7,449 nucleotides of DNA from Gammaproteobacteria bacterium (GCA_029287815.1 JARFQK010000005.1:1-7449), one strand, 5' to 3'; shown: positions 1-7,039, numbered from the stretch's first letter. Made by a program: numbers and translations. The notes: a model not told the origin generated them from the letters alone.

Positions 1-62
1 ATTAATATACTGAATTTAGACAAAGTTTCAATCGACTAAACGTAATGAATTGTTAAATCTAT

Positions 63-84
63 CTGACAAAACGTCAGGGTTTTT
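63..84 (+). terminator. weak hairpin plus T-run, possible intrinsic terminator
   Basis: CTGAC at 63-67 pairs with GTCAG at 73-77 around a five-base AAAAC loop. It is followed by GG and five T residues at 80-84. The stem is short, though a U-G pair could extend it by one. The orientation suits a plus-strand transcript entering from beyond the left edge, but no such gene is visible here. Function is inference from shape only. Confidence 0.25.
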
Positions 85-118
85 ATGGGTCGCTTCATTG
101 GTCACAGTTCAGGGCGCG

Positions 119-141
119 CGGTGCGCACGGCGCACCCTACG
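119..141 (-). repeat. GTAG-type REP palindrome, single copy
   Basis: This 23-base unit is identical to 7017-7039 and is the exact reverse complement of 6968-6990. Read on the minus strand it has the tetranucleotide GTAG (plus-strand CTAC at 137-140). A perfect small hairpin follows: GGTGCGC, a CGT loop, then GCGCACC. GTAG next to a hairpin is the hallmark of REP sequences mobilised by RAYT (TnpA-REP) transposases; the family assignment is by pattern, and no RAYT gene is in the window. Identity to the copy at 6968 extends three more bases, to 116. Confidence 0.75.
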
Positions 142-246
142 TTTATTTCACTCAAACCCTGGCGATGGCTACGCTTTTCGCTCCAGAGCGGCGCTGAGGG
201 ACACCAACCCTGTGCCTGCTCCCGTATTCCTGATGAGAGATCCGGG
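119..246 (+). repeat. long dispersed repeat, left copy
   Basis: This stretch resembles 7017-7154 in the same orientation. Identical blocks are the 23-base REP (119-141), a 23-base block at 171-193 matching 7069-7091, and a 17-base block at 209-225 matching 7117-7133. A diverged tail follows (226-246, about 17 of 21 bases shared). The 29-base spacer after the REP has the same length in both copies but is only about half identical. The block at 171-193 contains a small palindrome, CGCTC-CA-GAGCG. The copy ends about 37 bases beyond the DUF1631 stop codon, so it lies in that gene's presumed 3' untranslated region. The rest of 1-283 shows no credible gene. Confidence 0.7.
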
Positions 247-283
247 CTGGGCCCTCGCGGCTTTTTCATCGGTGAATTGATGG

Positions 284-2527
284 CTACGCCGCCAGCTTAT
301 GGATGACAGTGCCGAGGGCGTGTTCGAATGTCGAGTGATCGGCGATCAATCTTGATCGACGTTGTTGCAGCTCCTCGGCGAAGTCTGCAGCGTCTTTCTC
401 GATGACCTTCACACCATGGCAGTCGACGAAAATAAGCTTGGCGACCTCCGTTAGCAAGACCGATAGCTTCAAGCGGCGCACTGGCTTGTCGTCACCGTTG
501 AAAATTTCAAACCAGGCACCTGGATAGAGATCAGTCGGTAACCGAGACATTTTTTCGCGCGCAAGCCTCGTCTGCTCTTTGATTTTTGCCGCCTGCGCAT
601 CGTGTTCATCCTGGTCAAATGTTTCGTTGGCAGCAGCGATGTCTTCCTTCTCAACATAAGGGGCTGCATTGGTCGTGTCTTCGACTTTTTCGTCGTCTTT
701 GACGAGTTTGTAGCCGTAGTCATCCAGCATTTTCAGGAATGTTTTTTTCAACGCGGCGATCTGCGCATCGATTTCTGCCTTGTCCTGCTGCGTTTCATAG
801 AGCTCGTCATTGACCGCCTCAACCAGCGGAATATGGTGATTTTTAACTAATTGCCACTGTGCTTTGCTTTTTATTGGTTGCAGACATTTCATCAACAGCT
901 TTAGCAACATCAATGACAGAAGCCATTCGCTACTCTCCCTGCCATGTTTTATGTAACGATTGCACATCATGCTCGGATAGTGCTTCAAAACCAGAGGTTG
1001 CACATGCTTCGGTAATTTCTTGTTCGCGGTCAGGTGACGCATCTCAGTCAAAACGACCTCTCTGGCGTGTTCCCTGATGACTTTGCGACGCTCTTGCCTT
1101 TCGTTCTCGGCGGCGACCTCCTTCTCAGTGTCAATCAGTGTATGCAAGGCATCGACCGCGCGCTCGAAGCTGTCAATATCAACCTGGTACTCCTGCAGGA
1201 TATCATCGACAATCTTGTCAAGCTGCTGGTAGGTCTCGTCCTCGACATCGGTGATACCTTTGCCGGCCTCCGAAATCAGATCAAGCGTCTCGCGTGCTGG
1301 ATGGTCATCGTTCTGAAACAAGCTTTCATCGAGCATCGCGACCTTGATCACCGGGACCTGCAGACTCATTAGCAGATTGGTGATAGCGCGGGATATGCTT
1401 TGGTCGTTGGTGATGGCTTTGAACATCATCCCGACGAAATCGATGTTTCTTTGATCGAGGAGATGGACCTTTTTGGTAACAGCCCCACCGTTGCTGCTGC
1501 CCATGTCCGCCATGATTGCGCGCTTGATCTGGTCTGCATCGATGCGCGGTATGTAGTGTTTTTTCTTCGACAGATTTCTCTGTAGCTTCGATAGCGCATT
1601 CATCAATTCTTTGCGCGAATAGCAGTTGTGATTGTCTTTGTCTGACGGTAACGTTGAGAATGAGTCGGGAATGTCTTCGCCTTCGGCCGTGGTGAAGCCA
1701 TTCATGAACTGACTGATGAAATAACTAATCTCTTCCCTGGTACGTGGAATGAAGTCGCTCGCCTTGTTATTTTGAGGGTCATAATATGTAGCTTCGCGGA
1801 CGGTAAATCCTTTGTCCGTTTGCTTGCCTTCATCGGCTTTCTTGGTCGTTTCGTTGTCCGGGCTTTTCGCCTGGTAGACGATTTCCGGCATGATATCCGC
1901 GTCAATGAATATCTGATTGAGCGATTTGTACATATCACCCAGCCGAGTACTCACTTCCATGTCAAACAGTTTCAACAGTAGCAGCTTGTACTCTAACTTG
2001 ATATTCAGTCGCTTTAGCGCAGTCTGGAATGCTTCACAGATATTTCTCGGGTCAAATACGTGGAAATGCAAACCCTCGAGTGACATACCCAGGTATTCCA
2101 AACGGGCTTGCAGGTTACTGACCTCCTGACCGTAATTATTCATTGCATTCGAGTACATGGTTGAGATCGCAATCAGTTCCTCCATCTCGCTGGGGTCAAC
2201 CAGGCTCAATTCATCTGTTTCCGACGTGTCGTCAGTCTTGGCTTTGTCATTGAGTGCAATGAAGAATGCTTTGTCGATGTTGCTACGCTCGATACGCAAT
2301 AGCTGCGCCAGCTCTGAGTAAACGGCCTCCTCATCACTGGTTTCCGAATTTTCCGCGAGTGCGCTCAAGCTGCTATCCGCGTTGTTCAGCATCAAAGATA
2401 CTTTGTGTAACAGCTGGACTTGAAAGCGGCTGAATACGCTCTCCGCTACCGCTTCGTAATCGTATTTGCGATTACTTTCGCTTTCCAGTCGTTCGCCGGT
2501 GTTCAGTGTATGAATCTCAGCACTCAT
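284..2527 (-). CDS. DUF1631 family protein of unknown function
   Basis: The 747-residue cytoplasmic protein has no signal peptide or membrane segment and matches the DUF1631 family (sometimes mislabelled thymidine phosphorylase). Two regions support this: residues about 360-416, with an LLMSLQVPVIKVAMLDESLF segment followed by DHPAR and LDLI, and residues 510-555, with a KHGRESSEW stretch and QP 14 residues after its Trp. The C-terminal part (about 664-730: LYPGAWFEIF, then VRRLKLSVLL, then LIFVDCHGVKV) looks like the small beta-barrel that ends this family and recalls PilZ folds. Between these parts are acidic, charged, low-complexity linkers (about 91-112, 221-240, 612-650) and a probable coiled coil at 455-500. 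The ATG at 2527 is preceded six bases away by GGAGA (2538-2534). The stop is TAG. The gene is separated from its neighbours by 452 bases and so probably has its own promoter. The biochemical role is unknown. Confidence 0.85.
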   Translation of the reverse strand: MSAEIHTLNTGERLESESNRKYDYEAVAESVFSRFQVQLLHKVSLMLNNADSSLSALAENSETSDEEAVYSELAQLLRIERSNIDKAFFIALNDKAKTDDTSETDELSLVDPSEMEELIAISTMYSNAMNNYGQEVSNLQARLEYLGMSLEGLHFHVFDPRNICEAFQTALKRLNIKLEYKLLLLKLFDMEVSTRLGDMYKSLNQIFIDADIMPEIVYQAKSPDNETTKKADEGKQTDKGFTVREATYYDPQNNKASDFIPRTREEISYFISQFMNGFTTAEGEDIPDSFSTLPSDKDNHNCYSRKELMNALSKLQRNLSKKKHYIPRIDADQIKRAIMADMGSSNGGAVTKKVHLLDQRNIDFVGMMFKAITNDQSISRAITNLLMSLQVPVIKVAMLDESLFQNDDHPARETLDLISEAGKGITDVEDETYQQLDKIVDDILQEYQVDIDSFERAVDALHTLIDTEKEVAAENERQERRKVIREHAREVVLTEMRHLTANKKLPKHVQPLVLKHYPSMMCNRYIKHGRESSEWLLSLMLLKLLMKCLQPIKSKAQWQLVKNHHIPLVEAVNDELYETQQDKAEIDAQIAALKKTFLKMLDDYGYKLVKDDEKVEDTTNAAPYVEKEDIAAANETFDQDEHDAQAAKIKEQTRLAREKMSRLPTDLYPGAWFEIFNGDDKPVRRLKLSVLLTEVAKLIFVDCHGVKVIEKDAADFAEELQQRRSRLIADHSTFEHALGTVIHKLAA

Positions 2528-2979
2528 TCAACTTCTCCACTAGATAGATCCCAGTCAAACCTGGTGATTAATGATCAAAAATCGATCAGCTAGTCAGAAC
2601 CTATTTCCTTGATCAATTCGCCAGAGAGGCTATTTTCTGGTCAAACCAAAGCGATTGAACAGCTGCTTTTATCCGTTTTGATAGCCAGGTATGGCATTGG
2701 AGTGCATTTGCAGTGACTTGTTGGTATTTTGTGAAGATCGTCAAACTACTGATTAATAGCGGAAAAAAATCTGATCGCGTATTCAGCAGCCATTCTCCTT
2801 CGAGGCATGATCAAATATAGGCGGGAGTGTAAAAAAAATCAACAAGAAATGGCAGTATTTCCGACAGCCGGTGTAAAATATTTCGAATCGCTGTCGGATC
2901 TCAAGAATCGCTGCGGCCATCATGCTCCTGGTCAGGGAGACGGGTCAGAGCTATCCGTGTTCATCAGCGGACCGGTTTT
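2528..2979. other. 452-base gene-free spacer upstream of the DUF1631 gene
   Basis: I see no coding region in this AT-rich gap. It must hold the 3' end of the cbiX transcript and the promoter of the DUF1631 gene. On the minus strand the motif GGTTTGAC occurs twice (around 2555 and 2640) and contains a good -35-like TTGAC, but neither has a convincing -10 at normal spacing. Several TGATCA palindromes are scattered through it (for example near 2573, 2610 and 2808). An eight-T run on the minus strand (2839-2832) is not directly preceded by a stem, so I do not call it a terminator. The one clear structure is the inverted repeat at 2860-2898, listed separately. Confidence 0.6.
2860..2898. repeat. 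9-bp perfect inverted repeat around an AT-rich centre
   Basis: TCCGACAGC at 2860-2868 is the exact reverse complement of GCTGTCGGA at 2890-2898. The 21-base centre contains the palindrome AAATATTT at 2876-2883, on almost the same axis. It lies about 80 bases past the cbiX stop and about 330 bases upstream of the DUF1631 start. It has no adjoining T-run, so it is not a classic terminator. It could be an mRNA-end stabilising stem-loop or a regulator binding site; which one is unknown. Confidence 0.45.
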
Positions 2980-3354
2980 TTAGCCCACGGAAGCAGATTT
3001 GGCCTGATCGATCAGCAGGTCGACCATCAACGATGATGCGCCAAGGTGTGGGGCGACAATGATATCGGTGTCTGGGTGTTCCTTCTTCACGGCCGCAACG
3101 ATTTCAGGGACGTCGTCAACGACATGCCGGCCGGAATTCAAGAAATACGGTAAGACAGTGATTTGGGAAGCGCCATCAGAAATGCATTGCTCGATACCTT
3201 CCGGAATCGAAGGCGTCGCCAGCTCCAAAAATCCTGTGTGTACGATGGTGAAGTTGTCACGGCAGGAAGTTCGCAACTTTTCCGCCAACAACGTGACTTC
3301 ATCGTTGGATTCCTGCCTGCGACTGCCATGGGCTACCAACAGTAACGCGTTCAC
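2980..3354 (-). CDS. cbiX: short single-domain CbiX/SirB-type tetrapyrrole metal chelatase
   Basis: The 124-residue protein belongs to the CbiX/SirB class II chelatases, which insert Co2+ or Fe2+ into sirohydrochlorin for cobalamin or siroheme synthesis. Visible hallmarks are the N-terminal strand LLLVAHGSR with metal-binding His9, the FLEL segment with Glu44, and the PYFLNSGRH segment with the second His at 77. It covers one chelatase half, like the short archaeal CbiX that works as a homodimer; SirB and CbiX-long are about twice this length. It ends in a normal stop soon after the domain, so it is a natural short form and not a truncation. The start is GTG with AGGAGA seven bases upstream (3367-3362). 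It follows the DUF938 gene by 46 bases and is probably last in the operon. Whether the metal is Fe, Co or Ni cannot be told, and no other cobalamin or siroheme gene is in the window. Confidence 0.85.
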   Translation of the reverse strand: MNALLLVAHGSRRQESNDEVTLLAEKLRTSCRDNFTIVHTGFLELATPSIPEGIEQCISDGASQITVLPYFLNSGRHVVDDVPEIVAAVKKEHPDTDIIVAPHLGASSLMVDLLIDQAKSASVG

Positions 3355-3400
3355 GGTCTTCTCTCCTGTTCGAAATTTGCTTGATAATACATCACGTAGC

Positions 3401-4045
3401 TCATTGTTTTTCCCAATAAAGAATACGGTTGTTGACCGGCATTGCGAAATCCTCTTTAAAGACCATTCCGGCCAGATGCGCCAACGCGTCGAGATCTTCG
3501 AAGTTGCGGATACCGCTGTCCGGATCTCTGCATCTCAGCCAATCATCAAATCGTGCATTGCTCTCGCTGGTATATCGCCCGGCATGGTTGAAAGGGCCGT
3601 AGAGCAGGAAGCGGCCGCCGCTGACCAACACGTCACCGACACCGGCAAACATGGCTGTGACCTCGTTCCAGTGCATGATATGGGTGGTATTTGCCGAAAA
3701 AACCGCATCGAAGCGCATTTCAGGCCACGCCGATGAGCACACATTCAGGTCGAGTGGCCCACTGAGGTTGTCACTGCCAGCATCTTCTAACCACATTGTG
3801 ATGCCGGCGTGATTCTCGCTACAGTCGCTGGTATACCAGATCAGCTGCGGCAGCCTCGCCGCAAAATAGACCGCATGCTGGCCGGTACCGCTGCCGATCT
3901 CGAGCACAGAGCTGCAGTCCAAAAGGAGCGGCTGGATCACCGAAAAGATTGGTTCACTATTTTCGTCACACGACTGTGAGTACGGTTTCATCTCGTCGAT
4001 AACGTCTTGTCGTCCCGCGCTCGTCCGAGTGCATAGCATCGACAC
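3401..4045 (-). CDS. DUF938 family SAM-dependent methyltransferase
   Basis: The 214-residue protein has a class I methyltransferase fold. Motif I is VLEIGSGTGQH at residues 47-57, which binds S-adenosylmethionine, with an acidic stretch near 74 after the second strand (YTSD). The DUF938 signature runs from about 149: LYGPFNHAGRYTSESN, then FDDWL, RDPDSGIRNFEDL, and a C-terminal NNRILYWEK. The substrate of this family is not established. Most members begin at a segment like MKPYSQSC, which here is Met19 (position 3991). No good ribosome site precedes that Met, whereas GGAGG lies just before the GTG at 4045 and the ATG at 4039. The protein may therefore carry about 17-18 extra residues. The gene starts 15 bases after the ppnN stop, so translation is probably coupled. 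It ends TGA, 46 bases before cbiX. Confidence 0.85.
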   Translation of the reverse strand: MSMLCTRTSAGRQDVIDEMKPYSQSCDENSEPIFSVIQPLLLDCSSVLEIGSGTGQHAVYFAARLPQLIWYTSDCSENHAGITMWLEDAGSDNLSGPLDLNVCSSAWPEMRFDAVFSANTTHIMHWNEVTAMFAGVGDVLVSGGRFLLYGPFNHAGRYTSESNARFDDWLRCRDPDSGIRNFEDLDALAHLAGMVFKEDFAMPVNNRILYWEKQ

Positions 4046-4049
4046 GTGG

Positions 4050-4054
4050 CCTCC
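4050..4054 (-). promoter_or_regulatory. Shine-Dalgarno GGAGG deciding the DUF938 start
   Basis: GGAGG on the minus strand lies four bases before the GTG at 4045 and ten bases before the in-frame ATG at 4039. No comparable site precedes the family-typical Met at 3991. It sits inside the 15-base gap after the ppnN stop codon, consistent with ribosomes reinitiating there. It supports one of the two upstream starts but cannot choose between them. Confidence 0.55.
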
Positions 4055-4060
4055 GGGGAG

Positions 4061-5431
4061 TTATTTGACAATCCGATAACATGGGACATATTCCCTGTCC
4101 GGTAGTTTCATTCGGTGCTGAGCCACGAAGGACGCGAGCAGCTGATCCATAAGGCCCATGAGTCTAACATCACCCTTGATTTCGAACAGGCCGTGTTGTT
4201 CGATTGCGCGGATACCCTCATCCTTGACATTTCCGGCAACGATGCCGGAAAAGACGCGGCGCAGGTTGGCGGCCAGCTGATGATGGTCAAGCGTATGATC
4301 GAGCTGGAGATTGCGCATGTTTTGATGGTTGGGCATGAAAGGTTCTTGAAATGCCGCATCTATCGTCAGCATCCAGTTGAAATAATAGGCGTCATCGTTC
4401 AGGCGACGGAAATCTCGGACCGCGTCAACACCCTGCTTGATCTTGCGCGCGACCTTGACCGGATCATTGATGATTATCGTGTATAGTTTCCGCACCTCCT
4501 CGCCAAGCGTACCGGCAAGAAATCGGTCGATTTCATCGAAGTAATCGGTTGCGTTCTCCGGGCCTGTGAAGATCAACGGGAAAGGAATGTCGCTGTTGCG
4601 CGGATGCAACAGGATTCCGAGAATGTATAGTATTTCTTCTGCGGTACCGACGCCGCCCGGAAATACCACGAAGCCATGCCCTGCCCTGACGAAGGCTTCA
4701 AGACGTTTTTCAATATCCGGCAAGATTACAAGTTGGTTCACGATTGGATTGGGTGATTCGGCTGCGATGATGCCTGGCTCGGTGATGCCGAGATACTGGC
4801 CTTCGTGGATGCGTTGTTTAGAGTGGCCGATGGTCGCACCTTTCATCGGACCTTTCATCGCACCCGGTCCACAACCCGTGCAGATGTCGAGTCCCCGCAA
4901 TCCCATCTGATACCCTACTTCCTTGGTGTAGTCATATTCCTGCCTCGAGATCGAGTGCCCACCCCAACACACGATCAAGTTCGGCTCGAAGTTGGGCCGC
5001 AGTATCCCTGCGTTTCTCAGAATGTGAAACACTGCATTGGTGATACCGTGCTCGGATCCCAGGTCAAAATTCGGATTGCCGGTAATCTCGTCACTAACGT
5101 AGACTACGTCCCGAAGCACAGCAAAAAGGTGCTCATTGATCCCCTTGATCATCTTGCCATCCACGAAAGCGATCGCAGGCGCGTCCTTCAGTTCAAGCTT
5201 GATGCCGCGTTCTTCCTGCAACACGCGGATCTCGAACGATCGATAGCGCTCGAGCAGTTCTTTTCCATCATCCAGGCTGCTGCCGCTGTTCAACACAGCC
5301 AGGGAACAGTTTCGAAACGTGGTGTATAAACCTCCCTGGCTGGTATCGAGAAGCTTGTTGACTTCTGTCTTGGACAGAACATTCAAATGTGTTTTAGGCG
5401 AGATGACGGCATCGATGACATCGTAGTTCAT
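4061..5431 (-). CDS. ppnN: pyrimidine/purine nucleotide 5'-monophosphate nucleosidase PpnN (YgdH)
   Basis: The 456-residue protein matches E. coli PpnN (about 454 residues) from end to end. The family hydrolyses the N-glycosidic bond of nucleoside 5'-monophosphates, giving free base and ribose 5-phosphate. The E. coli enzyme is stimulated by the alarmone (p)ppGpp during starvation. The N-terminal region contains FRNCSLAVLNSGS (39-51) and ERGIKLEL (74-81), both characteristic of YgdH. The central LOG/lysine-decarboxylase-like Rossmann domain has CWGGHSISRQEYD (155-167), CTGCGPGAMKGPMKGA (184-199) and the catalytic PGGVGTAEE (258-266), whose glutamates act in hydrolysis in this superfamily. A C-terminal helical region completes it. 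It is soluble and cytoplasmic. The ATG at 5431 fits the family start, but only a weak GGAAAG lies upstream. It is 61 bases after the thioredoxin-fusion gene and 15 before the DUF938 gene. Nothing is truncated or missing. Confidence 0.95.
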   Translation of the reverse strand: MNYDVIDAVISPKTHLNVLSKTEVNKLLDTSQGGLYTTFRNCSLAVLNSGSSLDDGKELLERYRSFEIRVLQEERGIKLELKDAPAIAFVDGKMIKGINEHLFAVLRDVVYVSDEITGNPNFDLGSEHGITNAVFHILRNAGILRPNFEPNLIVCWGGHSISRQEYDYTKEVGYQMGLRGLDICTGCGPGAMKGPMKGATIGHSKQRIHEGQYLGITEPGIIAAESPNPIVNQLVILPDIEKRLEAFVRAGHGFVVFPGGVGTAEEILYILGILLHPRNSDIPFPLIFTGPENATDYFDEIDRFLAGTLGEEVRKLYTIIINDPVKVARKIKQGVDAVRDFRRLNDDAYYFNWMLTIDAAFQEPFMPNHQNMRNLQLDHTLDHHQLAANLRRVFSGIVAGNVKDEGIRAIEQHGLFEIKGDVRLMGLMDQLLASFVAQHRMKLPDREYVPCYRIVK

Positions 5432-5492
5432 GGCGGGTTTTTTACTTTCCAGAGCGAGTTTATTGTTGTTATTTTGGCACAGTTTAGGTAGC

Positions 5493-6839
5493 TCAATTGT
5501 TAACCAGGCGTTGCATCAGCGCTTCGAGCTTGTTCAGAACATCATCGCTGTACCAGTCAATCGCCCCGTTAACACCGTAAGCAATCTTACCGTCCCCGGC
5601 GATCACGAAAGTTGCAGGGTAAACCAGCACCTGCCACTTCGCCGAGTAGCTACCATCAGTATCGAGCAGGACCGGGAAATCGACTTTCACCCGATCGAGA
5701 AACTCACGAATCTGCTGCGGCGATTCCGCATAATTGATCGATATTAGCTCGAAAGGTTTCCCTTTCATATATTCCCGTAATTTATTCAGCGCTGGGATCT
5801 CCTCTACGCAAGGCCCACACCAGCTTGCCCAGAAGTTGATCAGAGTAACTCTGCCGGTGAAAGCACTGCGCTTGTACAGCACACCATCGATGTCCCTGAG
5901 CTCGATCGCAAGCGGCTCCATTTCGCCACCAAATGGCTTGAGCGTGATGTCGAGACTGTGGTTGCCATGCGCAGCGATATTGCTCCGCAATTGTGGCGCA
6001 CGGCTTGGCGTCGGTACACCAGCGAGCATGCTGACGATCCGCGGGATTTCTGCCGGGAGCGCCTTCAGAACCGCGCTGGTTTCAGCGGCTGTGTCATTCT
6101 GATAAAACACGCCGGTGACGCCTGGGAGAATTTTGTGGTAAACCTCGGCGCCGCCTCCCTGCAGTTGTTCGATGGTCTTGTCAAGCTGCCAGCGGTTACC
6201 GTGCTTTCCAGCCTGGTAGAGCATGATCGGAATATTGGTGGATGAGGCGATCGGATCGTATACCGGTTCCATCCCCAGAGGTGGGATTTCGCTGTAGAGC
6301 TCCGGCGAGAACACGATTGCGCCAGTGAGGGAGTCGGCCTTGCGGTTTTGACTCGAGGTCTGTAATTGCCAAAGACGCGCACCTCGTAGCGCTGGCAGCG
6401 CTGCATACGAGCGTGCCATCAACGTGATCATTTTTCCAGTCAACTGATGGGCCTGTTGAATCAGGCTGGCAACATTACGCCCGTCGAGGTCGCGCAGTGT
6501 ACTCGTGCCTGGAGGCAGAAAAAGGCTTTCAGCGATATCGATATGCCAGACCTCAATGCCCCGCTGGCTGATGGCTCGCGCAACAGCATGGGCACGATCC
6601 AGGTTGCCGAAGCCAGGCGAAATCCAGATAATCAAGTGCTGCCCCTCTGCCTCGAATCGCAACAAAGTGAGTTCATCATCGTCGACGTCGAGCGTCATCA
6701 TCTCGCCAGCATCAGCGGCCAGCGCGGTGGTTGCAAGCAGCAACATGCTCACGCCGACCAGAAAGGTGGCGATAGCATCGGTCTTGTGAAAGCGTTGTCT
6801 GTTTGAGTCCATGGCAGCCAATTGTATCTTAGCCCGCAT
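5493..6839 (-). CDS. exported alpha/beta-hydrolase-like plus TlpA-type thioredoxin fusion protein
   Basis: The 448-residue protein has a signal peptide: basic residues at 13-19, a hydrophobic core at about 22-37, and a likely signal peptidase I site after ALA (39-41). It should act in the periplasm. Residues about 55-265 resemble an alpha/beta hydrolase. A strand leading to ISPGFGN (73-79) sits in the oxyanion-loop place, and MARSYAAL (141-148) puts Ser144 in a relaxed nucleophile elbow. The usual late His is absent: LPGVTGVFY at 238-246 replaces the common G-x-x-H-G-F. Residues about 300-448 form a TlpA/ResA-like thioredoxin domain with INFWASWCGPC (334-344), redox cysteines 341 and 344, and cis-Pro408 in VYPAT. 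It probably reduces disulfides in secreted or c-type cytochrome maturation clients. Starts at Met1 (6839) or Met10 (6812) both give a good signal peptide; only a weak GGTGAG precedes the first. It is the first gene of the run leading into ppnN. Confidence 0.85.
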   Translation of the reverse strand: MRAKIQLAAMDSNRQRFHKTDAIATFLVGVSMLLLATTALAADAGEMMTLDVDDDELTLLRFEAEGQHLIIWISPGFGNLDRAHAVARAISQRGIEVWHIDIAESLFLPPGTSTLRDLDGRNVASLIQQAHQLTGKMITLMARSYAALPALRGARLWQLQTSSQNRKADSLTGAIVFSPELYSEIPPLGMEPVYDPIASSTNIPIMLYQAGKHGNRWQLDKTIEQLQGGGAEVYHKILPGVTGVFYQNDTAAETSAVLKALPAEIPRIVSMLAGVPTPSRAPQLRSNIAAHGNHSLDITLKPFGGEMEPLAIELRDIDGVLYKRSAFTGRVTLINFWASWCGPCVEEIPALNKLREYMKGKPFELISINYAESPQQIREFLDRVKVDFPVLLDTDGSYSAKWQVLVYPATFVIAGDGKIAYGVNGAIDWYSDDVLNKLEALMQRLVNN

Positions 6840-6896
6840 TTCTCACCAGGCGGCGTGGCGTACTGATGAGGCAATGGCTCGATTGAGAAAGTTCGG

Positions 6897-6924
6897 ATGA
6901 TCGCAGATCCAGCGTGTTTTTCAA
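6897..6924 (-). promoter_or_regulatory. candidate sigma-70 promoter for the four-gene run
   Basis: On the minus strand TTGAAA (6924-6919, five of six consensus bases) is followed by 16 bases and GATCAT (6902-6897, four of six). This would give a leader of about 50 bases before the ATG at 6839. It is the best match in the gap and is correctly placed downstream of the REP pair. The -10 is weak, so this is a suggestion only. Confidence 0.3.
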
Positions 6925-6967
6925 GCATGCGTATCAAGCTTCAGGCTGGTCTCCATCTGTGTAAGCT

Positions 6968-7039
6968 CGTAGGGTGCGCCGTGCGCACCGCGCATCTTCG
7001 GTTTGGCGGCCGATTCCGGTGCGCACGGCGCACCCTACG
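6968..7039. repeat. REPIN-like inverted pair of GTAG-type REP palindromes
   Basis: Two 23-base units, 6968-6990 and 7017-7039, are perfect reverse complements separated by 26 bases. Each starts with GTAG at its outer end (6969-6972 on plus; CTAC at 7035-7038 for the minus copy). Each contains its own hairpin, GGTGCGC-CGT-GCGCACC. Two REPs in inverted orientation form a REPIN, the unit mobilised by RAYT transposases in gammaproteobacteria. In RNA the whole 72 bases could fold into one long stem. It lies between the GIY-YIG gene stop and the promoter region of the next genes, where it could act as a transcript-end or insulating structure. The rest of the gene-free stretch 6840-7154 contains no credible ORF. 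Confidence 0.75.

Noticed and set aside
242..266. GC-rich hairpin GGGC-TGG-GCCC followed by a T-run as a plus-strand terminator.
   Set aside because: Seven unpaired bases separate the four-bp stem from the T-run and no plus-strand gene precedes it.
50..306. Short plus-strand open frames across the left intergenic region.
   Set aside because: They run through the REP and long repeat, have no ribosome site and resemble no protein; similar frames occur over the right repeat copy for the same reason.
843..926. A second open frame inside the DUF1631 gene (27 codons, minus strand, starting MASVIDVAKAV) where the main frame is very Leu/Met rich, suggesting two compensating frameshifts.
   Set aside because: The main frame keeps the expected 14-residue spacing between the family's Trp and QP positions, and its third codon positions look more like the rest of the gene. 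Coincidence is more likely.
2590..2660. Minus-strand promoter TTGACC with GCGAAT 17 bases on, for the DUF1631 gene.
   Set aside because: The -10 matches only three of six bases and competing -35-like sequences are equally good nearby.
3059..3736. A 225-codon plus-strand open frame opposite cbiX and the DUF938 gene.
   Set aside because: It spans two clearly recognised minus-strand genes, has shadow-like composition and matches no family.
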